Shown here: in pieces, positions 35,753 through 46,369 of the stretch | Layout: every line of letters starts with the position of its first letter | Position numbering within the stretch: the stretch's first letter is position 1 | Source of the DNA: Brasenia schreberi | Lineage: Eukaryota > Streptophyta > Magnoliopsida > Nymphaeales > Cabombaceae | DNA: 64,000 bases | Reading direction: 5' to 3' | Assembly (NCBI GenBank): GCA_036023115.1 | Contig: JAYKKT010000091.1 | Location: forward strand, 34,583,501-34,647,500 | Notes under the pieces: generated by a model | Seen by the model: the letters and a program-made list of their open reading frames with translations, nothing else | Databases searched by the model: none | Told to the model about the DNA's origin: nothing | Program-made: the position numbers and the translations under genes

Positions 35753-37387
35753 AATGATATTTATTATGAGACCAAACCCTTGAAAAACTCTGAATCTTTG
35801 TTACCTCAAGATTTCTTTGTCTTAGATGAAGACGAGTGCGCCTCAGAAGATCATCAACCTATTCAAGAAAAACCCGTTGAAAACAACAACACTTCACATA
35901 CACCTGTTGATACTCATTCAATTGTCGAATCCTTCCCCTCCTATTATACAAGACGTCCTAGAGAAATTATTGATAACCATATAGAATTTGATAATACGAG
36001 ATTAGAACCCAGGATCTCACGACCTCCTTAGAGATTTGTGTCCTATGAATCTTTTGAACCATAAAGAAAAAATTTGATTGTCACTCTTCGACAAGTTAAG
36101 GAACCTAGGTTTAATCATCAAGCTCAAGGCATTCTAGAATGGGAAGATGCTATGAAGGAAGAACTCAACAAGCTCCTGGTCATGCTCTTAAAGCTTCCTC
36201 CTGGTCATGCTCTTAAATTGCAAAAGGCTTTGTATGGTCTGAAACAAGCTCCTAAGGCTTGGTTTGACCGATTCAAAGGTAGCTTGTTCAGGTCTTTGAC
36301 ATGATTCGTAATGAACCGATCATTGATCATTCTATTTTCTACTCCAAGCATCAATCTCCCGATCAATGCATCTACCTCTCAGGTTTATATGGACAGTATA
36401 TTGTCATTACATCGGGGATGACCAAGTTGGACATTTAGAATCAATTAAAATGAACATTTATTCCTACTCATTTTTGAAACCAAAGACCGTGGTAAGCTGT
36501 CATATTTCCTAGGTATCGATATGGCACAATCTAGACATGGCATTTCTATCTCCTCAAAGGAAATATGCCTTGGATATCTTGGAAGGAAATTGGTATGTTA
36601 GGTGCAAACCCACTGATACACTCCATGGATCCTAAGAATGTCAAGCTTTCCTACTGTAGAAGAGCGGAGGGAGCTACTACTCTGATCTTGGACATTACTC
36701 GGAGGTCAGGTTGGAAATTGAATTATCTCACAAGAACAAGACTAGATATATCTTCTTTGTCAGAGCGTGATGCAGCCAATTCCTTTGATTCCTTCCAGCG
36801 TGACTTCACCTGGGATGCTTTTGTTCGAACACTGATACACAGCGAGATTACCAGGAAGAGGCTTACTATACGAAGATAAGAGGTATACGGGAGGCCCAGG
36901 TATTATACGTATGCTAATCAGATTGTGCTCTCTCGCATAAGACGCTCCAGCTTCTGTGGTAACCGTATTCTTTTGGGGAAATCTCGATATCTTGAAAAGT
37001 AAGAACACAAACCCGTAGTTGTCGTGTCAAGTGCAGTAAGCCGAATATCGAGCGATGGCTACTACAACTTGTGAACCTCATTTGGTTGTAGGCAAGACAT
37101 ATAAAGTTGAAAATATATTTAACCACAAACTAAATAGAAACTCGTATGCGATAATCAAGCCGCACTCACATATATCCTCAAATCTTGTCTTTCATGAGTA
37201 GAACCAAGCAACAATTGAGATTGATTGCCACTTTGTTCGTGAAGAGTGTCTCGATAAGAAGATTTCGCTTCGTTATGTAACATCTGAGATGCAACTCGCA
37301 GACTTCTTCACTAAATCTCTTTCAGCTCCTCGGTTTCAGTTTCTGCTAGACAAACTTTCTGTGTATACCCTGTAAAGTTTGAGAGTT
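35753..37387 (+). pseudogene. Copia-D RT and RNase H, heavily decayed
   Basis: 36074-36160 starts RT (EWEDAMKEELNKL), then jumps by deletion to ALYGLKQAPKAWFDRF (36223-36270). Later fragments in all frames resemble RT connection and RNase H (LTRTRLDIS, VCDNQAALTYI, IDCHFVREE). The YVDD box cannot be found. Ends near 37387. Confidence 0.7.
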
Positions 37388-39457
37388 AATTCATTCTGAT
37401 TTAGGAGACTTAAAACAAACTATGACTAGAGGTGGTAAAAAATATTATGTAACTTTTTATTGATGATTTTTCTAGATACACTAAAGTATATTTACTTAGA
37501 AATAAAGATGAGGCTTTTGATATGTTTCTAGTATATAAAGCAGAATAGAGAATCAATTAAATAAAAGAATTAAAAAGAGTTAGATCAGATGACAGAGGGT
37601 GGTGAATACACTTTTATTTAATGACTTTTTGTGAAAAGAAGGAATAATTCATGAAATCACACCCCCTTACTCTCCTCAATCCAATGGTGTAGCTGAAAGG
37701 TTTGTTATGTACATGTTCATCAACAGTTCAGGGATAAACTTGATCCAAGGGCGATGAAATGCATCTTTATTGGATACTCTTGCGAAAAGAAAGGGTATAT
37801 TTGCTATGATCCTAATTCTCATAGAAAGTATATTTCTATGGATGTTACTTTTTTTGAAACGACTCCATATTACAGAAATTCAAATGATGCATCTAACTCT
37901 AGTTTTGAAGAAACAGTTGTTCTACCGAGGATTAGTACAAGTGAAGGATCAGAAGAAGAAAAGTCTCTTGTAAAGACAGATCAATCCTCAAAAGAAAGCA
38001 GAATTCAAGTATACAAAAAGGAGGAGAGAAATATATTTGGGCTCAGATAAACAGAGCCTATGAATCAAGGGAGAGAAATAACATCTGATTCAAGTGAAAA
38101 TATAGAGACAACAAGAGATCAAAACTTAGAAGACTCAGATATTCCTATTGCACTCAAAAAAGGGAAGAGATCATGTCGTAAGTACCTAATTTCCCAATTT
38201 ATATGGGATTGATTATGAAGAAACATTTGCTCCGAGTTGCTCGTCTTACTTCGATTAGTCTTCTTCGTACCTTATTATTACCACTCGCAACTAGACTCTT
38301 AACTAGATAGATGTGAAGAATGTCTTTCTCAATGGTGACTTGGAAGAAGAAGTCTATCTATGGATTGAAACAATCTCCAAGAGCCTGGTTTGAGAAATTC
38401 AGTAGCAGTATTATGAATTTGGGATATCGAAAGAGTGTGAGTTATCATACATTATTCTTTAAAAGGGAAGACAGATTGACACTACTATTGGTATATATGG
38501 ATGACATCATTGTAATTGGCGATGATATCGAGGAAATCCAAAGGTTAAAGGAAAATCTTCATCGACTATTTGATATTAAAGATCTCGGCAGATTACATTA
38601 TTTCTTAGGCATTGAAGTAGCATACTCAAGTAAAGACATTTTTCTGAATCAAAGAAAATATACTTTAGATCTGTTAAAAGACGTGAAGATGGAAAGTTGT
38701 AGACCTACGTATACTCCAATGGAAGTAAATCATAAATTGCATATGGAGGATGGAGCTGAGAAAGTTTATATAACAAAATATCAACAATTAGATAGAAAAT
38801 TGATATATCTGACTATCACACGTCCAGATATAGCCTATGCAGTGAGTATAGTAAGTAGATTTATGCAATCTCCTTCAAAGTATCATATGGATGCTGTGTT
38901 TCATATATTACGATATCTGAAGACAACTCCAGGACATGGGATTACCTATAAAGCTAATGGTCACACAGATATTGAGATTTATACAGATGTTGATTGGGCA
39001 TGTTCTAATGAGGATAGGAAGTCAACCACATGATATATAACATTCATTGGAGGCAACATAGTATCATGGAAAAGCAAAAAACAGTATGTTGTAGCGAGAT
39101 CAACAGCTAAGGCAGAATACAGAGCAATAGCATCAGGTATGTGCGAAGGAAAGTGGTTGCGGTCTTTACTGATGGAAATTGGCTTACTTGCAGAGAAACC
39201 TATTTCTATATTCTGTGACAGCAAGGCAACGATACAGATAGCCTCAAATCCAGTATATCATGAGAGAACAAAACATATTGAAATAGATTGTCATTTTATA
39301 CAGGACTGTGTACATACAAAGGAATTTCAGTTAAAACATATGCAATCAGGACATCAATGTGCAAACATACTGACGAAAGCAGTTCTTAGAGATCTACTTC
39401 AGAGATTCCGCAGCAAGTTGGGCGTAACATCTATCTTTCACCCAATTTGAGGGAGAG
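37388..39457 (+). pseudogene. Copia-B integrase, RT and RNase H
   Basis: 37388-37700 gives an integrase core of the [18 protein letters not shown] type. After an in-element deletion, 37715-38060 gives the C-terminal region (KCIFIGYSCEKKGYICYD). 38320-39033 is a long RT stretch with YMDDIIVIGDD and LIYLTITRPDIAYAVSIVSR. 39040-39447 is RNase H (ATIQIASNPVYHERTKHIEI). The polypurine stretch GAGGGAGAG precedes the LTR. The integrase core may come from another copia lineage and so be a chimera. Confidence 0.82.
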
Positions 39458-39773
39458 TGTTAGTGTAGCGTTTTAAGTCTTGTTTAAAAGTTTATTTCAG
39501 ACATTTATTTCAAATAGTGTATGTCTAAGTGTTTGGACCCAATGGATCGGATCAGATCCATTGGGAATCGTGTCTTGATTAGTATGGGTATTTTCATCTT
39601 TTAAGTTAGAATAGGATTAGTATAAATTCTGGGTTGTAATTAGGGTTGAAACAGAATAAGAAAGATAGAAGCAGATGGCTGCCCAGTAAAGGGGCCGATT
39701 CTACCCATTTTTAATATTGATTTGATTGCTTAATTTTATTATGTTTTTCATTGGTATTTGATGAAATCGGACA
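39458..39773 (+). repeat. Copia-B 3' LTR
   Basis: 316 bp from TGTTAGTGTAGCG to GAAATCGGACA. It matches the truncated 5' LTR at 24867-25060. Confidence 0.9.
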
Positions 39774-39778
39774 TATCG

Positions 39779-40705
39779 GAGGCATTTAGAAAAGGAAACC
39801 AAAATCAGCCCAGAAACAACTACATTTATTGGCAGAAATCTAGCTAATTCCTCATTAACTTGTGGTAGAGGAGGATATGGACGTGGCAAAAGTAGGTCTC
39901 GTCTTACTTCTGAAGAGAATGATAAGTTGATTTGCTCTCATTGTGGAAAAACACGACACACAAAAAAGACATGCTGAGAATTGGGGGCAGACTTACCTAT
40001 TATAAAAATAGGCCAAATAAACCCTATTTAAGTAGTAACCAAACTGAAAAACAAAATTCAAAAAGTATTGTAAATTCATTGGCCGATATGAAGAAAGAAA
40101 TTAAAGAGTTTAAGGTTAGATCGGCTAATTCACACATTGCATCTACCTCTTCTGCAGTTGATTTTGAAGCTCCTATGACATATCCTTTTCATTCATAACT
40201 AAGGGTAATGTATTTACTTCTCACTCGAGGATATGGGTAATTGATTCTGGCATCATAGATCATACAGTTGGTCAGTGAGATTTCTTTGATTATTATCAGT
40301 TGATTCAAAAAAGATTGACATTAGGTTGACCAATGGATCTCATACTCCCATCGTTGGAAAAGGGAGTATAATTACACCTTTTGGGATGTTGAAAAATGTT
40401 CTACATGTTCCAACTATTTCAATCAATCTCTTATCAATTTTTGGTACGACACAAGATTTAAACTGTCGTGTAATTTTTTATTCTATTGTCTGTTTCTTTT
40501 AGGAACTGAGGACGGGAAGGATTTTTGGTCAGTGTAGCATGAGAAGAGGCCTTTATTTATTAGATATCAGCGGAACAACAATGCAATCTACTCCAACTAT
40601 AGAAAAAAGAAAGGAAGAATCGACTTTATGGCATTAAAGACTAGGACATTTACCTCTCTAAAAATAGGATGTTATTGCCTAAATTCACCATGAAACTTGC
40701 AAAAA
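39779..40705 (+). pseudogene. Copia-A gag end, protease and pre-integrase
   Basis: Continues Copia-A gag after Copia-B: an HLEKETKIS-like reading, knuckle CSHCGKTRHTKKTC (about 39934-39975), protease box IDSGIIDHTVG (normal form DSGATDHMVG, so A-T are lost), and LWH*RLGHLPLS. Interrupted by element H at 40714, in the integrase zinc-binding region. Confidence 0.82.
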
Positions 40706-40738
40706 GGCTAAACCTATGTTATCAATAGCGGTTACCAG

Positions 40739-41407
40739 CTAAGTCACATGTACACTTTTAAGAGGTGGAGTGCCGACCTCGACACGGGTGTGACACCAGC
40801 ACCGACACCGTGTCGGTGTGGCATGGCAAAAAAAAAATGTAATATATATATATATATTTGTAACTCACGGTTTTGGCGTCTATGGTGTATTTATCCTGGA
40901 GAACCCGATCAAAGATGGAGTAATCCGTGAAGATGATGAAACCAAAGCCTCTTAGTCGACTCATGACTTTATCTCCCATGATGACCACTTGAGTAACCTC
41001 ACCATAGTTTCCAAAATACTCCTTTAGCTTGTCTTCTATCATCTTCCATGAAACTCCGCCGATGAACGTAGAAAAATATCTCAACGCGGACCTTCTTCAC
41101 TTCCTTTTGTGTGTATATTACACGCTTCAAAATCTGATATCGATTTTGAAGTTCGGGACTTTTTGAATAAATGGGTCCGGATAGTGAAGATTGATTTGTG
41201 TATTATGGTTAAATTAGTAGTTGTTTACAGTTTATGTGTTTTGCTTTAATATAAAGTTGTGTACTTGCTATTGTCATATACTTATGTTAATTGATGTCTC
41301 ACTTGTAGCTTGAATATTATATATAATATATAATATTATATACCCTAGTCGTGTCGCCGCATCCAAAATTTTTGAAATTTGCCGTATCCCGCACCCGTGT
41401 GACATAG
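40739..41407 (-). mobile_element. I1: small hAT-like element carrying an RRM gene fragment
   Basis: 669 bp, ends CTAAGTCACA / TGTGACATAG, inside H. Flanks GTTACCAG and GTTAGCCG agree at 6 of 8 positions. An inverted relative (I2) lies at 53998-54647: both have the GTGTCGGTGT-rich end, the GGGTGCGGGATACGGCAAATTTC end and a shared middle (AAGTACACAACTTTATATTAAAGC). I1 has an extra RRM segment where I2 has short unrelated sequence. Confidence 0.75.
40870..41084 (-). pseudogene. Captured RRM RNA-binding domain fragment
   Basis: Minus-strand reading FIGGVSWKMIEDKLKEYFGNY, VTQVVIMGDKV, LRGFGFIIFTDYSIFDRVLQ and DAKTV: a single RNA recognition motif of plant hnRNP type, with the RNP2-like FIGGVSW and RNP1-like LRGFGFIIF. 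Such proteins bind RNA in the nucleus. The fragment stops inside the domain end, next to an AT repeat, and has no promoter or full gene. It was captured by I1. Confidence 0.85.
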
Positions 41408-42736
41408 GTTAGCCGGTTGTTAGCGGTCGACCTTGATATAGCGGTAGTGGGGATATAGCGGATTTAGTGGTATATTTTTATTTATGATTAAAAAATTATA
41501 TATATATATATAATGAATTCTCTAATATCTAAGAAATATCAAGAAACATAATGACTTTTTCATAAATATGAATCAAACTAAATAAACAAATTCTACTTCT
41601 AACTTTTAAAGAAACAAAAATAAATTTCATTTGGCACATGCATATTGAATTGTTAACCTTAAATTAGAAAACAAAAACATAAATGTAACAAAGTTATTCT
41701 AAATATTAAGCAAATGAATTAAAAGAAATAAATATATAATTACTTATCTGCCCAAGTATGGTGAATATGATGTCGCCAAGCCTAACCCCTCTCTTACTCT
41801 TGAGAGCTTATATGCACATTACATGTTTTGCCAAAAGTTAACAAGAAAACCGAGGAAAAGAAATACAATAGTCTCTAAGGATCAGATAAGGCTGCTTTAT
41901 GAACTAAAGAAAAACTCAATAGATTTTTCGTAAAAAAGTAATCCATGTTATGCTTTTAGTAAGCTTGCTGCAGGAGGGGGTGAAAAAAGCAAACGATAGT
42001 ATTTGCAAGGCTTCATAAGACAAACTTAGATGATGAACAACACATGGGTGTTCCACATTTTGGATGGAAGAGACAGAATAAGGGTAGTCAAGTTATTTCT
42101 TAAAAGAAAAAGGAAGGCCGACAAAGAGATACCAGCAATTGGTTTCATATAATGTTTATAGTAGAAAACAAAAGCTTTGAAAAACCAACCAGTAAAAAAA
42201 TTATAAGACACATATCTAAGCTAGAAACCAATGTCTTGATGTTTATTGACTATTTCCAGCTTTGTTTTTGTCTTGTGGGATGAAAAGAAAATGTGGCCAT
42301 GCAAAACTTATTTGAAGATAGTATGAACATTTATTCCCAAGCAAAAGGTTCTAAATCATCTTGTTATCGATCAAAGAATGAGAATTTTGAAATTGAAAAA
42401 AATAGCAAGAGACAAACATAGATCAAGTTTCTCACAACCAAAACAAGAGAAAACCCGATAGACGGGAAATAAGTTGTAAAAATTCATACTTGTTGATGGA
42501 TATGATCCATTAAGAAGTCACTTTTGATATAGTTTCAACAAATTCATGAGAGAAAAGGCGGCGAAGGTGGAGAAAGAGAGAGAAAGGGAGAGAGAGCTTA
42601 CCTGTGGTGGACGACAGGAGAGGCGGCCGTCGGTGGTTGTTGTTTCTCGCTGGTGGTGGCAAAGAAGAGCGTAGATGCAACTTGAGAGGCTGGAGAGAGA
42701 GGTAAAATTTAACCTATTTGGTTCAGGTCGATTAGC
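41408..42736. other. Non-coding body of element H
   Basis: AT-rich with a TA microsatellite (about 41497-41512) and a GGTGG/GAGAGA-rich stretch at 42540-42690. No protein similarity seen. Confidence 0.5.
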
Positions 42737-42788
42737 GGGCCCCGTCTAGTATGGAAAAAGGCTTAGTTGTTGTTGTAGTTGTTGTTGG
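42737..42788 (+). repeat. RTE 3'-tail fragment
   Basis: GTCTAGTATGGAAAAAGGCTT followed by a GTT-repeat tail is the RTE/SINE 3' terminus. No LINE body is attached, so it is a SINE or a very short LINE insertion. Confidence 0.7.
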
Positions 42789-42945
42789 TTCGGGTTGATC
42801 AAATGACCCGATCCAGTATACGCTAAGAGCGCCCTCGAGAGACGCTTCTATAGCTACCACGCTATAGTAATTTCTGTCCCGCTATAAAGACTATAGCATG
42901 TTATAGCAGCGACTATGGCACGCTATTGATAATGTAGGGCTAAAC

Positions 42946-43055
42946 ATCATCGTGTATCGTTTCCTTTGAATGAAAAGAAATCTTTTAGACCATTTGAAAT
43001 TGTTCATTGTGATGTTTGGGCCCCATGTTCTATTACCTCGTTATATGACTATAAG
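42946..43055 (+). pseudogene. Copia-A integrase zinc-binding segment
   Basis: Reads HHRVSFPLNEKKSFRPFEIV and HCDVWAPCS, continuing Copia-A between H and F. Element F is inserted after the ATAAG duplication. Confidence 0.82.
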
Positions 43056-43255
43056 TGTTGAAGAATATGATAATTTAGTATTTCTAGTAATTATGCAGAT
43101 TTTAAGTATTATTATAATAGTTCTTATTACTAAGGGCAATTTGTTCATTTTATGTTTAACAGTCAACTGGACAGTTTGTATTAGGTTTAAGGATTTGATT
43201 AATAAAGAGAGAGAAAGAGGAGGCCTCCATTGGAGGGCCTGCTCCCTCCTCCCAT
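43056..43255 (+). repeat. F 5' LTR, truncated
   Basis: TGTTGAAGAATATGATAATTT start, then collinear with the 3' LTR until CTCCTCCCAT at 43255. Contains the CCTCC-ATT-GGAGG stem-loop at 43224-43236. No primer-binding site follows. Confidence 0.85.
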
Positions 43256-43383
43256 AAAAGCCATACTATCGATGGGAGCAGAGGATAGCTGCTGCTGCTG
43301 TTATGCATATCAAGCTACAAGAGTGCAGTCCTTAATCAAAGGGTTCATGACCACAATCACCCCAAAAGTCGCAAAATACGGTC

Positions 43384-43695
43384 ATAGATTATCTCAAAGT
43401 CGTGGTTCCTTCACAACTTCTTGCAGAAAGAGGCTCCAATCTCGTAGTTATCAATCCAGGCTCTGAAAACATCCGGATAGGCCTTGCACATCAAAATACT
43501 CCATTTATCTTTCCTTATTATATCGCTAGACATCTACACGGTTCTGATTCTAAGGGATGTTTAGGAGCACATTTAACCATCCAAGATCAGTTAATTTTCT
43601 GTCCAATTACTCCATTGCAACATTCAGAGCGTGAGAAGGATTATGACACTATCGTGTCATTGTTGAAGATTCCATTTCTTGATGAAGAGGGCTAA
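43384..43695 (+). pseudogene. Captured actin-related protein 9 (ARP9) N-terminal fragment
   Basis: Reads DYLKVVVPSQLLAERGSNLV, VINPGSENIRIGLAHQNTPF, ARHL, and later SLLKIPFLDEE, in order and with the spacing of the plant ARP9 N-terminus. The expected start codon is ATA at 43384, so translation could not start there. A short 5' flank seems to be included (43257-43383). ARP9 is a nuclear actin-related protein. About 100 codons are present without an obvious intron; the sequence leaves ARP9 after LDEE. Confidence 0.85.
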
Positions 43696-44310
43696 TTCTG
43701 ATAGTGAAAGTGACATGGAATGTCAGTGTTAGTGGATATGGTGCCTTTCCAGCAGAGAGAAATGCAGTTTCATATAGTGGTTATGTGTTGCATTCATATG
43801 CATCATTGGACAGGCAAAGTCTGGTGGACAGAGAACTGTTTCTTCAGTCTGATGAGAGTTTGGTCAGCCGGGGAATCCGATAGGATTTTAGTATTATATT
43901 TTCTTTTGGTGTTGGGATTTTGTTGAAAAAAAAAGGTGTGGGCAGAAGATGGTGAAATGGACGATTGACATTATATGAATCGGGCAATGGACCCTCATCG
44001 ACAATATGGGTTGCTAAAATTGGATGGTGAATGACCTATCCTTTCCCAAAAGGGTTACACAGGAAAGGAAGATCAATTTTTTTGAAAAAAGGTAATTTCA
44101 CCTTTTTTGAATAGCAAATGCTGGAAAAGAAAGTAGAGATAACTTTCATGATTTTATGGGAAAGCAAACCATAAAAGTGGTTATAGAATATCACTTTCTT
44201 GATTTTGTGGAAAAGCTAACCATAAAAAGAGACTTAAAAAGGTTAGTTAATTCCCCAAAAAAAGGGAAAGAGATCAAGATGAGGATGATCCCCATGATTT
44301 TAGGAGAGAG
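43696..44310 (+). other. Unrecognised interior of F between ARP9 and CHMP7 pieces
   Basis: One frame stays open over 43739-43878 (YGAFPAERNAVSYSGYVLHS ...), possibly a further captured fragment; I cannot name it. The rest is low in coding signal. Confidence 0.35.
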
Positions 44311-44697
44311 TTGTTAATTGTTGCCCAACATTTGCATAAAGAAAGTTGTTGCAGAGAGAGGGGGATTCTAAAACTCAATCAGAACCATCAACCTTATGTG
44401 AAGAAGTTATCACTTTTGCCTCGACCTGTCCCTGTTGCCACTACACTTGATTATAAAAGATTGCACTTGATTTGGACCATGGAAAGGCTCCAACAACAAC
44501 TTGATGTAATCGATAATCATTGCACAAAGATAAAGAATGCAGCAATAGCATCGTTGAAGTGTGGAAATAGGCAGGTTGCTCAAAGACATGTTCATCACTT
44601 AAAGTTGTCGACACGGAGTAGGGCCTTGCCAATCGTTTCAGTAAAAAAGAAAAGAAAGAATGAGATGGAATCCCCAGCATTGACAATCATAAAATAA
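44311..44697 (+). pseudogene. Captured CHMP7 (ESCRT-III, SNF7 family) fragment
   Basis: 128 open residues. The part DYKRLHLIWTMERLQQQLD, VIDNHCTKIKNAAIASLKCG and NRQVAQRHVHHLKLST matches the start of the SNF7 domain of plant CHMP7, an ESCRT-III protein of membrane remodelling. The upstream 40 residues may be its linker. After LKLSTRSR the reading leaves the family. No introns are visible. It lies in the same orientation as F. Confidence 0.8.
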
Positions 44698-45296
44698 AAG
44701 GCATTTCAAAGATTGAATATGGAGGAACACATGCAATCATCTACAACAGCTGGACGAATTTTCAAGACAAAGTAAATCATCGTATAGAAGAGGCAAGAGG
44801 AAATTATTCGTATGGATTGAGGCACTATCACCAAGAAGCATGGAATTTAAGAACTTGAGTTGCTGAAGTGAACAACAAAGAAGGCTGGAAAAAGGTCGGC
44901 TACAGTCAGGAAGGCAGAAAAAAATCCGATGTGTATATGGTAGAGAGGATACCCAACCAACACAGTGGCAGGAGCCACCATGTGAAGGGGCACAAGAAAA
45001 GCCGATTTAAGTGTGTATGGTAGAGACAATACCTCCTATCATAAAAATCATTTTTCTCAAGAGTAAGAAAACATTACTTTTGAAGTGTTGTTGCTCAGTC
45101 ACTCTATGGAGAAGAAAGAAAAAGAGGAGCTTCCGACACCCATAGAAGGGTCGTGTGCTACCCAAGTGTGTTCGTAATTGTTCCAAGTTAATTTAATGAA
45201 GCCTCAAATAGATCATTGTTGCAAGTGTGGTGAAGAAAGAACCATTTTTTCGGCAAGTTTGCAGTTTGAAGTATCTCACTCCCAACTTGAGAGGGG
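44698..45296 (+). other. F 3' interior and purine tract
   Basis: Mostly unrecognised. The last 60 bp (GGCAAGTTTGCAGTTTGAAG, then CTCCCAACTTGAGAGGGG) matches the end of element G and resembles the last codons of copia RNase H plus the purine tract. Confidence 0.6.
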
Positions 45297-45580
45297 TGAG
45301 AATATGATAATTTAGTATTTTTCGTAATTCTATAGATTTTAGGTATTATTATAATAGTTCTTATTACTAAGAGTAGTTTGGTCATTTTATGTTTAACAGT
45401 CTACTATATAAAGACTAGACAGTTTGTATTAGGTTTAAGGATCTGATTAATAGAGAGAGAGAGAAAGAGGGGGGGGGCTCAATTGGAGGGCATGCCCCCT
45501 CCTCCCATCTCCACCTTTTTCTTTCATATTTTTCTTTATTTTTATGTTTAATCACATGTGCTTTCCTACGAATTTCAACA
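45297..45580 (+). repeat. F 3' LTR
   Basis: 284 bp, TGAGAATATG start (4 bases shorter than the 5' LTR start), TATA-like CTATATAAAG near 45404, end TTTCAACA. Confidence 0.85.
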
Positions 45581-45585
45581 ATAAG

Positions 45586-45870
45586 TACTTTATTTCATTC
45601 ATTGATGATTGTATAAGGTTTACTATGATATATCTCAAGAAAACCAAAGATGAGGTGAGAAATATTCTGCTCGTATATTGCCAATTCATCAAAACCCAAT
45701 TTCAGCATACTATTAAAAAAATTTGTAGTGATAATAGAGCTAAATTTATGTCTCAATCACTACATTCATATTTCCTATGTCATGGAATTCTACACCAAAC
45801 TTCTTATTCTCATTCTTCACAACAAAATGGTCTCTGAAAGAAAAAACAGACATATTTTAGAAGTTGCTAG
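45586..45870 (+). pseudogene. Copia-A integrase core
   Basis: Reads KYFISFIDDCIRFTMIYLKK, CSDNRAKFMSQSLHSYF, HQTSYSHSSQQNG and NRHILEVA. The catalytic GEF/GEY is RAKF here, so it is degraded. G is inserted after GCTAG. Confidence 0.88.
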
Positions 45871-46216
45871 TGTTGTAATTCAGAAGACACATAACAGAAG
45901 ATTGAAAAAGAAAATATCAAGAACATTGAAGAGGAAAACATGAGAGATCGAATGAAGGGGCGGACCTCCTATGGAGGTCGCCCCCCCCCCCCACTTTCAC
46001 TCTCTTTCTTACACACAACCTTTTAAACTCTAATACAACCTACCAACCCTTATATAAGGAGTTGTAAAATGGAAAATGACCAAAATACCCTTGGTACAGA
46101 AAATTACCAAAATGCCCCTAATATTTCAGACAATTATAATAATACCTAAAAAATCAGAAATTATAAAACTAATACAAAGAACACTAAATATGCATATTCT
46201 TCAAGATCTTCTGACA
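45871..46216 (-). repeat. G 3' LTR
   Basis: 346 bp, very similar to 49684-50021. It contains the stem-loop GACCTCC-TAT-GGAGGTC at 45963-45979 beside a C/G homopolymer, and a TATA-like box (TTATATAAGG). Confidence 0.9.
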
Positions 46217-46270
46217 CCCCCCCTCAAGTTGGGAGTGAGATACTTCGAACTCCAAACTTGCCAAAATTCT
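46217..46270 (-). other. G purine tract and shared internal 3' end
   Basis: On the minus strand: GGCAAGTTTGGAGTTCGAAG, then CTCCCAACTTGAGGGGGGGTG. This is nearly identical to the corresponding end of F (45253-45296) and similar to the last RNase H codons of Copia-A. Confidence 0.8.
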
Positions 46271-46369
46271 TCATGTGTCTATAACATTCTCCATCTGTCT
46301 TCAACATTCTTCATTTGTCTTCATGACTGATCTAATCTTCAACAGTTTCTTTGGCTGCAACAACATCAC

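Larger units (their letters stand above)
32299..37387 (+). mobile_element. Copia-D: copia of a different lineage, 3' LTR missing
   Basis: 5' LTR 32299-32676 (TGTTAATATAA...CTTACA), primer-binding site TGGTATCAGAGCC (32677), UBN2-type gag, protease, integrase, a deleted RT and a heavily mutated RNase H. An RTE LINE splits it at 34026-34968. There is no second LTR: at about 37388 the sequence passes into another copia integrase. The gag is unlike those of Copia-A/B/C/2. Confidence 0.85.
24867..39773 (+). mobile_element. Copia-B: nested copia element within Copia-A gag
   Basis: LTR copies at 24867-25060 (truncated) and 39458-39773 share TGTTAGTGTAG starts. Flanks GATCG (24862-24866) and TATCG (39774-39778) look like a 5-bp duplication with one change, and Copia-A gag resumes in place after it. 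The 5' half is rebuilt by hAT-2 plus Copia-C. Copia-B gag resumes at 31423, Copia-D sits at 32299, and integrase, RT and RNase H follow from about 37388. Confidence 0.85.
40714..42937. mobile_element. H: non-autonomous hAT-like transposon
   Basis: 2,224 bp with terminal repeats CTATGTTATCAATAGCG and its reverse complement (two mismatches, right end CGCTATTGATAATGTAG) and a perfect 8-bp duplication GGCTAAAC (40706-40713, 42938-42945). Removing it restores the Copia-A integrase reading KAKHHRVSFPL. The right end is rich in GCTATAG-type repeats. No transposase seen. It contains I1. Confidence 0.88.
43056..45580 (+). mobile_element. F: gene-carrying copia-derived LTR element (ARP9 and CHMP7 fragments)
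   Basis: 2,525 bp flanked by perfect ATAAG duplications (43051-43055, 45581-45585) inside the Copia-A integrase. The 5' LTR is cut short (43056 to about 43255), the 3' LTR spans 45297-45580, and GAGAGGGG precedes it as a purine tract. There is no gag or pol. The interior is host gene sequence in the sense direction plus a short 3' segment homologous to the end of copia RNase H and shared with element G. It is non-autonomous and needs proteins from a relative. Confidence 0.88.

Noticed and set aside
44847..45029. Short minus-strand open frame in F
   Set aside because: Antisense to the element, no similarity, and too short to support.
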